This document shows, piece by piece, positions 48,827 through 61,500 of a stretch of DNA of 64,000 nucleotides. The notes under the pieces were generated by a model that was not told where the DNA came from, did not search any database, and was given only the letters and a program-made list of their open reading frames with translations. Location: the NCBI RefSeq assembly GCF_000189635.1, contig NW_002476365.1, positions 682,001-746,000 of the forward strand, given 5' to 3'. Numbering within the stretch: the stretch's first letter is position 1; each line of letters begins with the position of its first letter. The stretch comes from Tetrahymena thermophila SB210 (taxonomy: Eukaryota > Ciliophora > Oligohymenophorea > Hymenostomatida > Tetrahymenidae). The translations under genes were made by a program, and so were the position numbers.

Positions 48827-49099
48827 AAAAATAAAAAACAATTAACAAATTTAATAATTAATACCTATCAAAAGTTAATTAAGGCGCAAATCGAACAGAA
48901 TTTTAGAAATTTCAAGATTTATAAATCTTGTTAAGCCATCAAAAATCACTTATCTATGATCAAAATTGGATTTATTGTAGATCCAGAATAGATATTTAAC
49001 ATAAATGTAACTTTCAAATAAGCGATTCAAAGTTATAAAAGCACATTATTTGTAATAAACAATATACTGCAAACATAAATAACAAAAATCAGTATATCT
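48827..49099. other. tRNA 3' flank spacer
   Basis: AT-rich DNA without recognised features; grades into the repeat array to the right. Confidence 0.4.
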
Positions 49100-50190
49100 A
49101 TTATTTCAATACAAATATAAGAATAATAAACAATAAATATAAATACACTAATCATTGAAGGATGATAACTTAATTTTAAAAATAGATAGTAAAACGTTAG
49201 CTAAAAATTATTTTGTTATGAGGAGTAAAATTTAATTAAATCAACCAATCATCTGAATTTATTTTAAATTGATTGATATAAATTTGTTAAAAATATAATT
49301 TTTGTTGTCTATCAAATTGTTATTATTATTAACAACTCAATAGGAATATTAATGTATCAAAGAATAAATTTTAAAGAAATTGAAAATAAAAAGAAGATAA
49401 ATTTTTAGAGAAGTTTGATATAAATTATTTTCTTATGACAAATAATATTTAAATCAGTCAATCGTTATTCTTTATTTTAAATTGATAAAATATATGCTCA
49501 AAATTTTGTTTGTTTTCGCTATTAATTTATATTTATTACTAATAAATTTTATAAAAATTTCAATACAAGCAATTGTATTTAAAGAATAAATTTTTTTAAA
49601 ATTAATATTGATAGTAGAAATTTTTTGTAGAAAATTAATTGTGAGGATTTTATTAAAATAATTTAATTTAAATTTAGTTCATCATTCAATCATTCAAACA
49701 TCATTACTTTTATAATTGGTAAAAAATTATTAAAAATATATTTTTAAGTTTATTATATTGATTAACTAACATATAACTAACATTTTAATACAAATATAAC
49801 TCTATCAAAGAATAAATTTTAATTTAAAAATATTAAAATTGAGATGAGATAGGTTATAATTAAAGATAAATAGTGAAAATTTTGTTAAAATTATTTTTTT
49901 TTAAAGAGTAAAATAAAATGAATTGATTCAGTCAATCATTCTCCTTTATTTATTCTAAATTGGTAAAAAATCGATTAAAAAAGTAGCTTTTAAAATTTAT
50001 TATTAATATTTGTTCAATCTTTATTCCTAATTTAGTTATGCATTTTATAATTCTTTTTCTTGATTTTATAGTTTTATTATAATCATTTATTATGACATAA
50101 AAAGAGAGGATAAGCAGTTTAGAAAATAATTAGTAAAAATATTTCAATAATTATTTTATCATGTGAATTCATTTAATTGTATCAATCAAT
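49100..50190. repeat. Degenerate tandem array, about five units of about 235 bp
   Basis: A core like AATC(A/-)(G/A)TCAATCATT..CTTTATTTTAAATTG(A/G)TA recurs at about 49235, 49450, 49685, 49925 and 50175. It is preceded each time by AT-rich stretches containing ATCAAAGAATAAATTTTAA and TTATTTT(C/G)TTATGA. Units are strongly diverged. The last unit overlaps the 3' end of the gene at 50186-51808, whose terminal codons (IKVND, stop) lie in the repeat core. Confidence 0.6.
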
Positions 50191-51808
50191 CATTGACCTT
50201 TATTTTAAATTAAAAAATAATTGACTCAGAATAAAGATTTTATTATTTATTTAGAATTTATTATTATTATTTCTATTAATCTTTAGTTTATTATTGTTAG
50301 TCTTTTCCTTAATTTATTTACTATTCTGTATCTTATTATTCTTCTTCCTCTTTATCTTTTTGTTGCAACTAATCGTATTTTAATTATTTTTGATCTTACT
50401 ATTGCTGTTAGTGTTGATTATTGTCATTTATTTAATTTATATCTTATATTAGCATACTTATTTAAATTATAGACATTGAATAAAATTATGCTATTTAAAA
50501 TTTTATATGCAATGACCTATCGTCTTTATCCCAAAATGTTTCGTTTTGATCTACATAGGCGGTAGAGTCAAAGATTTATCCTTTCTATGTTTTAGAGTAT
50601 AATTTTTGTAGTGAAAGTTTCTTAGTATTTGTTGAGTCTTTAAACCAAACTCTTAAGAATATAAATTCACCCTAAATATAATTATTAGTCTCTCTGTAAG
50701 TTTTCCAATCTGATTGGTATTAAAACCCATAGATGTCATAATCTTAAAGTATAATACATTTTGTAAGGCTTTTGCAGTGGTAAAATGGTTATTGATATAC
50801 ATCTTAAGTAAATGTTTATACAGTTTATCCATCAAAATAAACATTAAGAAACCATCTATGGGTTCTTACAATTTTATTACTATTCTTTATGTTCAATTCA
50901 AATAAAATTTTGTTTCTTTAAGTTAAATCTTCGTTTTTTTTCTAAAAAATAGATATATTCTCAAGAGCTTAAAGTGGAATTTTAATTCTAGTACTACCCT
51001 ATGCCAAGCCAGGTATATCTTATAATAAAATATTATTTTGCAAGTTATTTAGATCTTATTATTGATTTTAAATTAATAATTAATTTTCTGCAGAAGAGTT
51101 TCTAACTAGATATTAAAATTATAAGCTATCTCTACAATTATTCAAATTAAATTAGCTATGTTCTGTATTTATTATAATATCTTAGATAATAAAATCTTGC
51201 TATTATTAATTTACATCTACTTAATTTTCTTTTTAGAAATAGCTAAAAATTTTTATTTCAAAATACTTAGCTGTTAGCTGGATCTCAGTATCGCATCTAT
51301 TAGAAGTTTTATCTTAAGTAATAGGTTTGCATACTAATGGGTGTAATTAACTCATATAATAACCTTCTTTACACTAACAAGCTCTGCTATAAAAGTTAAC
51401 TTATTAATTTTAATCTTTGCAAGCTAAGCATTATTTTTAATTACATTGTTCACAACTATTATGGCATTCTTTTTGATTCAATTCATCCTCATCTAAATTT
51501 TCATCTGCATGATAGCCCTTAAAAAGAAACTTATTTCGCTTAAAAAGCTTATCAATATTATTTTTTTAAGTTATATTTGTATAGTTTTCTTAATTTATTA
51601 TAGTAAAATTTTGTTCACCATCATCTTTATTCTTATTGTCTTCAAAATATTATTAATGCTAATCAGTTGAATTGAAATGACTGCTATTAACATCATAAGA
51701 TTTAAACCTTTTGTTTTTTTTATCTTCTTATTTATGCTTATAATGGCATTTAATTTAATCGATTTGTTAAGCTAAGAGTATCAACAAAAAGAAAATTTTC
51801 ATATTCAT
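50186..51808 (-). CDS. Secreted Cys-rich protein with Gln-rich C-terminus
   Basis: One intronless ciliate-code frame of 541 codons runs from ATG 51808 to TGA 50188-50186. The start MNMKIFFLLILLAQQIDQIK is a signal peptide. After an N/D/K-rich pro-region comes a furin-like Cys cluster (ECHNSCEQCNQKQCLACK, then ACQCKEGYYM; about residues 105-150). A beta-rich domain of about 230 residues follows, with no known motif (RTHRWFLNVYFDGQTVQTFT). The last about 90 residues are mostly Q/D/K, encoded largely by TAA. No TM or GPI signal is visible at the C-terminus. A cell-surface or secreted matrix role is likely. The 3' end seems to be built from the adjacent repeat array, so the poly-Q tail may be a recent extension. 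Confidence 0.7.
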
Positions 51809-53573
51809 ATTCAAGTGATTTTTTAAAGTGTATTTTTGTGTTTTAATTAAATTTGTGATGTTTTCTTTATTTTAGTATATTTTAATCACGCCCAATATTT
51901 GTTTAAATTTTTATCCTAATCAAAGAATGAACTTTTTACCAAATTTAATTAAAAAAGGTAAAAACTTAACTATTATTTTAGTAATTTATAGCCAGAATTT
52001 AAATAACATATCAACAACATTCTTTATTTCAGAACTTTAGTTTATCTCTGTTAATATTAGTATCTTATGTTGATATCAAATTCAATATTTTGCTTATTTT
52101 TAATAAATAAGTAATAAAATAAATATTAGAAAAATAAATTAGTTAGTTTTTCTCTTTAAAATAATAAATTTTTTAAGATATTTAAAAAGTATATTTTTTT
52201 TAATATTGATAAAAGAATTTTTGTTTTTATAAATATTTTCATAACTTTTTTAAGGCATATTAATCTAGAAAAATAAAAGAAGTAATTTAAATCTTTACAT
52301 ATTTTTTATTGAATTAAATAAATATTTGCATAAATAAAAATTTAAAATGATACAAACTATACTCAATAATATTAAAATTAGCTAACCTTTTTAACAATTA
52401 CAAAAAATTTATAAATCACTAGAAATAATATTTTAATATAATTAATTTATAGCTGTTTCTTCATTTTAAATATTATCAACATTTAATGGTATCATGATTT
52501 TTTATATTTCAAATGATTATATATAACTTATTAAAATTTTTTTATTCTACATCTTAATTATTTATATTTCTACAATTTTCAATAAATCAATTATAGATCA
52601 AAAATGTATTAAAGTATATTTATTGATATTGACTTGACAACATTTTGAAATATAATATAACAGCTACTAATCAATTAATTATCCTAGTTAAATAGTACAA
52701 AAAATCCATTTAAATATTTGATTAATCTTTTGAAATTATTCTAAACAATTATTAAAAAATCAAACATACTTTTAATTTATAAATGGCAATGAATATAAAT
52801 TAGTTTTTTAAGTTATTCTGTTTTTTAATTGTTATTTTATTGAAAATTTTATTTTAATAAATAGATAATTATTTACTTGTTGTTTTATTTATATTTTCTT
52901 AAAGATTACAGTTACTAATGTATGTGTTATCTCGAAATGAGAAAATGATGCTAATTTTTAATTTTTCTTAGCTTCTGTATTATTAAGAAAGTATGGAAAT
53001 ATGAATAATGAGTGAATAATCATTAAAAAATCTTAAAGTATCGTTGTAAAAAAATCAGTTTACAGCATTAATTAAAAGTGATAAATTGGCAAAATTTCTT
53101 ATCAAATCCTATGCTTAAAATATGTAAAATCACAGAAATGATATCTAGCGTTATCTATGATTTAAATTAATTAGAAAGTTTTAATGGGATTAGTTAACAG
53201 ATTTCAATTACATGGTATTGAATAAATTCTTAATAGAACCAAAAAAATATGAATTAATTTTGATGATTCCAATTATGTAATTATTTATCTTAGTTTAATC
53301 AGAATTTAAGAATTTTTTTGTGTGGGTATTTTTTATTTAATTACAACTTCAATAGATGATTTTTATATATTTGCTGTTTTAAATTAGCATGCTTAACTAT
53401 TTAATAAATTTATTCATACGAATAAACCATTACAGATTTAATTAGATGGCTTAAGAAATCATTGCTGGAAATTTTACTAAAAAAATTTACTCTTTAAATT
53501 GTTGTCTAATTTCTTTTGATTTTATAATTAATTAGACTTAAAAAACTTTTATTGATTATTCATTAAATAAAAA
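51809..53573. other. Divergent spacer, 1.76 kb
   Basis: AT-rich DNA between two divergent genes. I looked for upstream exons of the gene at 53574 and found none that were convincing. Confidence 0.5.
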
Positions 53574-56267
53574 ATGATCAAGCAACTTGATATATTTGGC
53601 AGCTAAATCCTTCTAAGATTTAAGGGCTAACATACTTATAATACAAGATTTGGCTCTTTTTTTACTCTTTTGATTATTAGTGTCATTGGGTTTCGTCTCT
53701 TTTTTATTGTAAAGGACATATTTCTTAGGAATTCCCCTCAAGTTATTTTATCAGACAGATAAGTAGATGATCCTGCTTTATTCGAAATGACTAATTCTAC
53801 ATTTCCTGTTGCTTTTGCTATGCAAGACCCTAAAACTTTTAATGCTTACATTGATGAAAGCATTTATGTTATAAAAGCTTACTAACAAGTTAAAAGATTA
53901 GTTTTTAATCAAACAACTAATGTCTATGATTCTGTATGGGATACTCCTATATCATTAAAAATTTAGCCCTGCTCAACTCTTAACTTTGGAAATCCTACTA
54001 ATTCACATTATTATTTAAAACTATAGTACTAGAATTATTACTGCTTTGATCCAAGTGCTGTTCTCACAATTTAGGGAGATTTTAATTCAAATGTTTATTC
54101 TTAAGTCAGGTTTATTGTTTAAAAATGCTAAAAAAATTGTAAGCCTCAGGATGTGATTGATAAGTTTTTACTAAAAGCAACATTCAGTCTTTAAATGTCA
54201 GATGCTTATGTCGATCCAACTATAAAAGATAATCCTTTTGTAAGCTACTCCAGAGATTTTTTTTGGCCAACAAGTACTTTAATGCCAAAAGATGTCAACA
54301 TTTATTTAAGAAATAATTATGTTTAGAGTGATTTTGGATGGGTTTTGTCTGATATAAAAGAATAAAAATTTCCTACTTTTAGCTATTATGAAGCTGCGGT
54401 AAAAATTTTATTCAATTAAATTTAATAAAAATAGTACTTTTGAAATTATCAGGCTTTACAAAATTTGTATTTTATTCAAAATTAATTTACATTTATTAAC
54501 ATATGAGGTTATATTAAAGAAAATTTAAATTAAAAATAGGTTTATCCTCCAGATTATTAAACATATTTCTTATAAGTGTTATTCAGATTTGAGAAACAAA
54601 AAGAAAGTGTCTATCATAGATATTACAAGAATCTTAATAACATAATCTCTGAAATTGGTGGTTTTACACAGAGTCTTCTTGCTATTGGAATATTAATTTG
54701 TTCAAGAGTTTCTTAATTGCAATTAAATTAAGAAATAATAAATTAAGCATTTAACTATGACGAAGATAGTGAAGCAGAGTGCAGTAACGGTGACAAAAAC
54801 ATGCTCCAATAACCTGTCAAAGATTAATCCTCCCCAAATATTATCAACAACCAAAAAGATTAAGTTGATGCGGAAGATAACACAAATGCATATAAAATTC
54901 TACTTAACTCACGATTATAGATGTAAAAAACAGGAAATTCTAGATTAATGGCCTAAAATAAAAACGACAATACTGTTTCAATAAACGAAATTAAAAAAGA
55001 TGCTGATATATAAAGCATTTCATTTAATTAAGACATAACTTAAAATTTTAATGCCTTTAATTCAAACTATAAATTTTAACAACCAGCAAGTTTATAATCA
55101 GGAATTTTATAACATAAATAATAATTCAGCCCTCCTGTCAAGGAATTTTCGAAAGAAGAAGCAAATGCTAAAGAATAATAGCCAAGTCCACTTAAAAAAG
55201 AGCATCAATAAATATTAAATTTGTTGCTTATGGAAGACAGCAGCGAATAAAATGATGATAAAGAAACTAAATTAGAAAGAAGCACCAGTAAAGAGGTTAA
55301 AATTCACAAATAAAAGAAAAAAATAATTAAACTGGAATAAAAGCTTAAAGAAGACCGCTTTAAGGAATTAATGGAAAAATAGACAAAAAGTATGAGAATG
55401 AGTATTTGGGAATACATAAAATCAAGTGTTTGGCCATTTGGAGAGCTAAAGAAAAAGAAATAAATAATTAATTACAGCATAGACAAACTTTACTACAATC
55501 TTGACATTTTTAACATAGTTAAAAGACTTATAGAAGTTGAAAAGCTTAAAAGATTGTTACTGGACTAAGATTAAATAAAGTTATTTGATTATTTACCAAA
55601 GCCAACCATACATTCTGACTGCGTTCTGAAAAAAGATATGAAACAGAGCTTGTCTAAATAGTATGAAGTAGATATTATGTATTAAGACAATCGAACAGAA
55701 ATGTAAAAGGTTAAGGATGCCTTCTAGTCATACAAAAAAATAATAAAGAAAACCGAGCACAGTAAATTAGATTAGAAAATAATTGATTTACTGGATCCTA
55801 ATTTGCTATTTCTATTTCAAACTTAACAAAATTAATAAGCTGAAGCTGAAATTTAAAAAAGTAAAAAACCAGATAGTCCATTATAAGTAGAGGAAGTTTA
55901 GTCATACAGATAATCTCACCAACAAGAATAAGCATTTGAATAAGATCTCTCTACCCTCAGAAACGAGATTAAATTATTAAAACAGGCCTTATCTAGTCCT
56001 CGCATGGAATTATAGTAGTAACCCATCATTTCAATATCGTCTGATAATATGGAAATGATTAACTTAGAGAGTATCTAATAAAGAAATTCAAATTATCCAA
56101 GTGTTATTTTATAAAATAATTCTACTCAAAAAAATTAAGAGAATAAACAAAATGAACAAGAACAAAGTTTCAGCAGTGAAATTGCAATAGAAGATATATA
56201 AAATTAGCCAAACCAGTTTGTTGCAAAGAATAAAAATAGTGAAATCTAATTTAAAATTGACAGCTGA
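53574..56267 (+). CDS. Two-TM membrane protein of a ciliate-expanded family
   Basis: Two exons (53574-54398 and 54540-56267) give 851 codons, 850 residues. The short N-terminus (MIKQLDIFGSQILLRFKG) leads to TM1 at about 28-46 (FFTLLIISVIGFRLFFI). An extracellular domain (about 50-305) with several Cys follows, then YYKNLNNIISEIGGFTQ and TM2 at about 312-330. The cytosolic tail is long and Q/N/K-rich. It contains a conserved-looking module near 600-680 (MSIWEYIKSSVWPFGELKK, then DIFNIVKRLIEVEKLKRLLL and LFDYLPKP). This arrangement, with the short N-terminus, IGG before TM2 and the ..EKLKxLLL..LFxYxPKP module, recurs in a large family of unnamed Tetrahymena and Paramecium membrane proteins as I remember them. 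Function is unknown. In-frame TAA/TAG abound, so a standard-code reader sees only fragments such as 54757-54948. Confidence 0.8.
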
Positions 56268-56649
56268 AAATACATCATAAAATAATTATCAAATAAAAAA
56301 TAAAATTAACTTTGTTTTTCAAGCATTAAATCTTCGAGAAACAAAAAATATTTTTTTCATCTATAGTTAAATTAAATATTAAAAAGCTTAAAGGGCTTAT
56401 TAGTTTACTTATCCTTTATGTAATAAATATTCTATAATAGAAATCTATTAAATTATCAATTAAATAAATTTTTTATTGAAGGAAGATTATATTTTTATAA
56501 ATTTTAGTTACAAAAAATAATTAAAACTTATCTGAGATATCTGTTTTAAACACATAGATTAAACAATTAAATAATAAATATTTGCTGTAAAAAAATAAAA
56601 TATAATTGAAACTATTAAATAATATAACTTGTTACAATTCTTGTATGTA

Positions 56650-56679
56650 GCCTTGAAAAAGGCAGTACCCTAGGGTACT
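56650..56679. other. Two adjacent perfect hairpins
   Basis: GCCTT-GAAA-AAGGC (56650-56663) is a perfect 5-bp stem closing a GAAA loop. It is followed without gap by AGTACCCTAGGGTACT (56664-56679), a perfect 16-bp palindrome. Both are GC-rich against a near-pure AT background. They could be part of a small RNA, a terminator-like element or a protein-binding palindrome. Confidence 0.55.
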
Positions 56680-57005
56680 ATATATATAATTGAATTTACT
56701 AATTTTTTAAACTCTAATTTAAATAGAATTTGTTTGTCTAATTTATATTTGATTAAATCCAAAATATAATTTATATTTTTTTACAAACACAAAAAAAATA
56801 GTAAATATCTTAAATTTGTTTTTATCTTCTCATTAATTTTTTTGTGATATGCTTTTATTATTTAAAGAAGATTTTTTGGATTATATTTTGTTTTTTTTTA
56901 TTTATCAAAATTTATTTAAATTGATATTTTTATCTAGCTTATTAACTTATTGGCTGGCATCAGATTATAAAATATAATTAATTTTTATTTATTTATTTAA
57001 AAGTG

Positions 57006-57013
57006 AAAAAAAA
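57006..57013 (-). terminator. Pol III terminator of tRNA-Ala copy 1
   Basis: Eight T on the minus strand start one base after the mature 3' end. Confidence 0.8.
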
Positions 57014-57014
57014 T

Positions 57015-57087
57015 TGGAGAACCTGGGCATTGATCCCAGTGCCTCTCGTATGCTAAACGAGCGCTCTACCATTTGAGCTAGATCCCC
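57015..57087 (-). tRNA. tRNA-Ala(AGC), copy 1
   Basis: This is a 73-nt cloverleaf without intron. The acceptor GGGGATC pairs with GTTCTCC. It has the alanine identity pair G3:U70 and A73, with a T:T mismatch at 6:67. The anticodon arm is CTCGT-TTAGCAT-ACGAG with AGC at 34-36. The T loop starts with A instead of T (GGGATCAATGCCC), as also occurs in some other eukaryotic tRNA-Ala. Confidence 0.95.
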
Positions 57088-57155
57088 AACACAAAAGTCT
57101 TCTTTATTAAGAATCATTATACCATAGATTTAATATAAAATGTAAAAATAAAAAA

Positions 57156-57228
57156 TGGAGAACCTGGGCATTGATCCCAGTGCCTCTCGTATGCTAAACG
57201 AGCGCTCTACCATTTGAGCTAGATCCCC
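57156..57228 (-). tRNA. tRNA-Ala(AGC), copy 2
   Basis: Identical in all 73 positions to the copy at 57015-57087, and preceded on the plus strand by an A6 run (57150-57155) that is its T6 terminator. The 68-bp spacers on both sides are unrelated, so only the tRNA is conserved. Confidence 0.95.
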
Positions 57229-57297
57229 ATCACAACTTTATATCAATTTATTTTTTTCGTGTATTTTAGATTTTAAATAAATTTAAAAATTAAAAAT

Positions 57298-57370
57298 TGG
57301 AGAACCTGGGCATTGATCCCAGTGCCTCTCGTATGCTAAACGAGCGCTCTACCATTTGAGCTAGATCCCC
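57298..57370 (-). tRNA. tRNA-Ala(AGC), copy 3
   Basis: Identical again to the other two, with a T5 terminator on the minus strand (57292-57296). The start-to-start distances of the three genes are 141 and 142 bp. Confidence 0.95.
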
Positions 57371-58553
57371 AACACAACAAAAGTATTTAAGAATTAAAAT
57401 TTAATTGCTTTTTAATTTCAGATACTTTAATTAAATATTTTGATAGTTTTGCAACTAAAAAAAGAAAATTACAAAAGAAATCCAAAAAAAAAAACCATTA
57501 ATAAAATTTCTATATTTAAAGATTATTTATGAAAACTTACTTTTTTATTCTTAATTAAAATTTTTAATCCCAAAAACAAAGCTAATCCATGATTAACAAT
57601 AAAATACATTGTTTATTAATACTCTTAAAAAAATTATTGAATTCTGAGAATTTATAAACTTATTTTTCTATATTGGCTATTACAAGGACAAATAAGATTA
57701 ATTAAAATTTTCATATTGTTTTTTAAGAGTTTTTTTGTGAAAAAATAATTCAGCTAATAAATTGTTGATTATTCATGTATTTTTTATTAATATTTACTCT
57801 TAAATATTTTATTGAATTCTGATAATTTATACGTTTATTTTTCTATGTTTGGCTATTATATAAAACTGAGATCAAATAAATTTTATTTTGAAAATTTTCT
57901 TACTAATAAAAAATATATTTTTACTAAAATAATTCAACTAATGACTAATAATTGATATATTATTTCTTATTTCTTATCAAATATTGTATTTAATTCTGGA
58001 TATTTAATAAATTTTACCTTCTAAAATAATTTCCTTAGTAAAAAATATTTTAAACTAAAATTAATTTATCTAATCTTTGATTCTTTATAAATTTTTTATT
58101 CATTCTTCTCAGTATCTTATTCAATTGTAATTATTAGCTTGTTAATTGTTTAATTATTAAAAAGTTTGAGATCAAATACATTTTATTTTCAAATATCCTT
58201 TTTTTAAAATAGGACTACTGAAATAAATACATACATGAATTATGAACTGGATAAGATATCGTTTTGAAAAAATGATAATTCTAAATTTATTAGCTGGTTT
58301 TTATCTATAATTTTTAAAAAATTATTAGTATCTTTCTGATCTCTTCTTATTCATCAATATTCTATTTGACAAAAATTCATTAAAACTTATTTTGATTATA
58401 GACTGATATTAAATACAATAGTTTATAGTTTGTTTCTATAATTTTTTAGAAAAGAGATTTAATAACTATTATTCTACACAACATACATAAAAGTTTAAAA
58501 AGTCGTTTCTAATATTAGTTTAAATATAAAGTAGGTTTTACCACTAAGAAAAT
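57371..58553. repeat. Spacer with degenerate tandem units of about 180 bp
   Basis: A pattern like ATTGAATTCTGA(G/T)AATTTATA..TTATTTTTCTAT..TTGGCTATTA occurs at about 57635 and 57812, with weaker copies near 57985 and 58110. TGAGATCAAATA, followed by CATTTTATTTT or AATTTTATTTT, appears at 57867 and 58167. The units are strongly diverged, and nothing in the spacer codes. Confidence 0.5.
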
Positions 58554-61500
58554 ATGGGTAACTGTATGAAAAGCAAAGGCCAAGATCATATAAGTGATCC
58601 TGAGAAAGTAAATAAAAACGTGAACAAGATTTTTCCTTAGTAAGCAAGCAGTTAGATTCAGCAGTAGTAAAAATCAGATATTAAATAACAAAATGGTAAT
58701 AAATACCTATATTTGCAAAAAGAATAATTTAAATTAAATCTATTTTTTCAAACCTTTTTGAATTCATGATGAATAATATTTTACCCGAATATTTATTTTC
58801 AATAAAAAGAAAATGAACCCAAAAATTTTCAGATCATTGATGAATAAATTATAGAAATAAAACCTGTAAAGGAGTTAAGCAAGATACAGCTAATGAAACT
58901 TTAAAAAAAGAAAGAGTAGTAGAAGTTGAAATAAAATGAATAGATTAAACCTTTGTTTGATTATCTTGTTGAAAAGGCACAAGAGGAAAACCCTTCTGAA
59001 GTAGATTTTGAGAAGGTTTCTTAGCTAATGGAGTAGCAGGATCCAAAAATAATTAATCAGTGCATGCTCCACAAAGAAATGTCAGGCTGTACTTTAAGCG
59101 ATTATTGTCTTTAAAATTAGCACATTTATATTTTAAAGTTTGTTTTTGAGAGACTTTAAATAGAAGACTTTTCCTTTGATGATTAAAAAAATCTAGCCAA
59201 CCTCATCTTTAAGGCGCTTATATCTTCTTCTAAATAATTTAATAAAAGACCAGAATTCTTCTTCTCTTTTTTAGATCTTATTGAAAATAGCGAAGGTTTA
59301 GGAAAGTTATTCTCATTGTATCTAGAAACAGCTAATCCATATTGCTTTTTGCAATGTAAATCATTAATTAATTAATTAGCATAAATAAAATGATTTTGTG
59401 CTTTATTAAAGTTATCAATTTAGAGTCAGATTAGGCTTAAATGTTTTTAGAAAGGGTAAAAGAACTTATCTAAAAATCTATAGAAAACGAAGAACAATAA
59501 AAAGAGATCGAGTTACTAAATGTCGTACTAAAAATAAAATAAAATTTCTTACTAGACTAGTATTTTGTGAAATTTAATTTGCCTAAAAATGTTGAAATTT
59601 TAAAGAGAGATTTATATGATAGCAATCTTAAAAGCACATTTATTGATAGGTAATTTGACTTATCTAAAGGAATGAAGTTTCAAAAATAAAATTCGTTAAT
59701 TGAATCAGAATATAATTTTGCACACTATTTAACATCTAAAAAAAGGTAAAAATAGATAGATAACTTTTATGTTAAGAGTAATATTTAAAAATAAAATAAA
59801 AAAGGTTAGATTTAGTTTAGTAGAACTGGAGTATCTACTTAGAATTATTGTTAGAAAAAGATAGCAGTAGAAATACAGGCGCTTCTATAATTTTCTCAAA
59901 GTAAAAAGCAAGTATAATTTTAGAAATGATAGAAGCTTATCAAGCAAACCAGAATTTATTCAATTAAGTGCTAACTATTTCAAATTAAACTAATTAAAAT
60001 TTAATCCATATGGTCATAAGGAATACAAGTTTATCTTCGGATAGCATTGTTACCATCATTTAAAAAATGTTTGCCAACCATTCTTAAGAGAAAGAAAAAT
60101 TATTGATTTAATACGATAGTGAGAACAATATTCCACTTACTTTATATCTAAAAAAAAAAACAGAAAACAAGGACTTAAGTTTAGTTGAACTCTTAATTCC
60201 AGCTAAGATTAAAAACAAAAATGAAAAGTATCCTTATCCTCTTTTAGATAACTTGGAATTCCCTCTATTTGAATTTTAAATGTTTTAATTTCTTTCAATT
60301 CCCAGTTATGTTTGGAGAGTTTATCCAAAGCTTTAAAAGTTTTATGATGATATAGATGCTCTAAATAATCAAATTTTTTGTGCAATACTATCTTTAAGGG
60401 AATAAAGTAATATAAGGGTTTTATTTATTTTCTACATTTTATTTATTATTTTTGATATTAATGAAATTAGGAGATGAAGTATTTAATAAGGTAGGTAACA
60501 GTTTGTGCTTTGCACTTAAAAAAGGATTTTTTGAAAATCTCATTTTATAATCTGAATATCAAATAGCTAAAAAGTATTTATTAGATTAAAGGTATTTAGA
60601 TGAATGTAGTAGAATGGCATTAAGCAATAGCAAAAAATAAGAAATCCTAAACTACTTGTTGTAATAGAGTACTATATCATAAAAAGTATACTTTTAAAAA
60701 TTTCTTTAAAGGCTAACTGGATAGAATGTTGCTGATTGCTCATAATTCTACATAGCACCTTCATAAAGCGCTCTTCAAATAGTAGCGACATTAAAATTAA
60801 AATAAGAGTTTGGTATAATTGAGTTAGAGGAAGAAACGCTAAAATAATATCTAGATGATATTTTCGAATTATATTTGAATCAAAAAGAATATTTTGAAAA
60901 AGAAGAATTTTTGAAAATAACTCGAGGTTATTTTTAATATAAACCTGTATTTTACTTATTTGGCTGTCTTCAGGATTAAAAATATTTCAATCAAATAAAA
61001 CAATTGTATAATTTTTCTATAATTGACATATCAAACTTTAAAGCAGCTGAAGCTATTTAGGCAGCATTTGAGCAAGTATATTTTAGTCATAAAACATTAA
61101 AAAAAGATGATTTATAAATTTAAGAAAATCAAAAACTTAAAGAAAATAGATAAATCGATTTGAGAAATTTAAAGTTCGATTTGTCATATTTGCTTGAATA
61201 ATCAAAATTTGTATTCTTAATTTTGTAATCTAAAATTAAGAAATAATTTACCAACATACTTGTAGAAGAGATTTTTAAACAAGATTATGATTTTAATAAC
61301 TTGTTCTCAAAATCAAAACAAACAAAATTTACAATTATGTTTATTTTTACTAGCCCTGAATTTAAGAAAGCGCTCACTGAAAAAGGGATAAAATAAATCA
61401 ATAGAAGCTTTTTCTCTACATATAAAAAATTACTTCTTTTGATATTACTAGAATGTATAAACGCCAATGATAAGGAAAATATAGAATTTTTAAAAGAATA

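Larger units (their letters stand above)
56268..57014. other. Convergent spacer with twin hairpins
   Basis: AT-rich spacer whose only structured part is the pair of hairpins at 56650-56679, listed separately. Confidence 0.6.

Noticed and set aside
50653-50905. Overlapping 63-codon ORFs on both strands
   Set aside because: They are shadows of the secreted Cys-rich protein gene (50186-51808).
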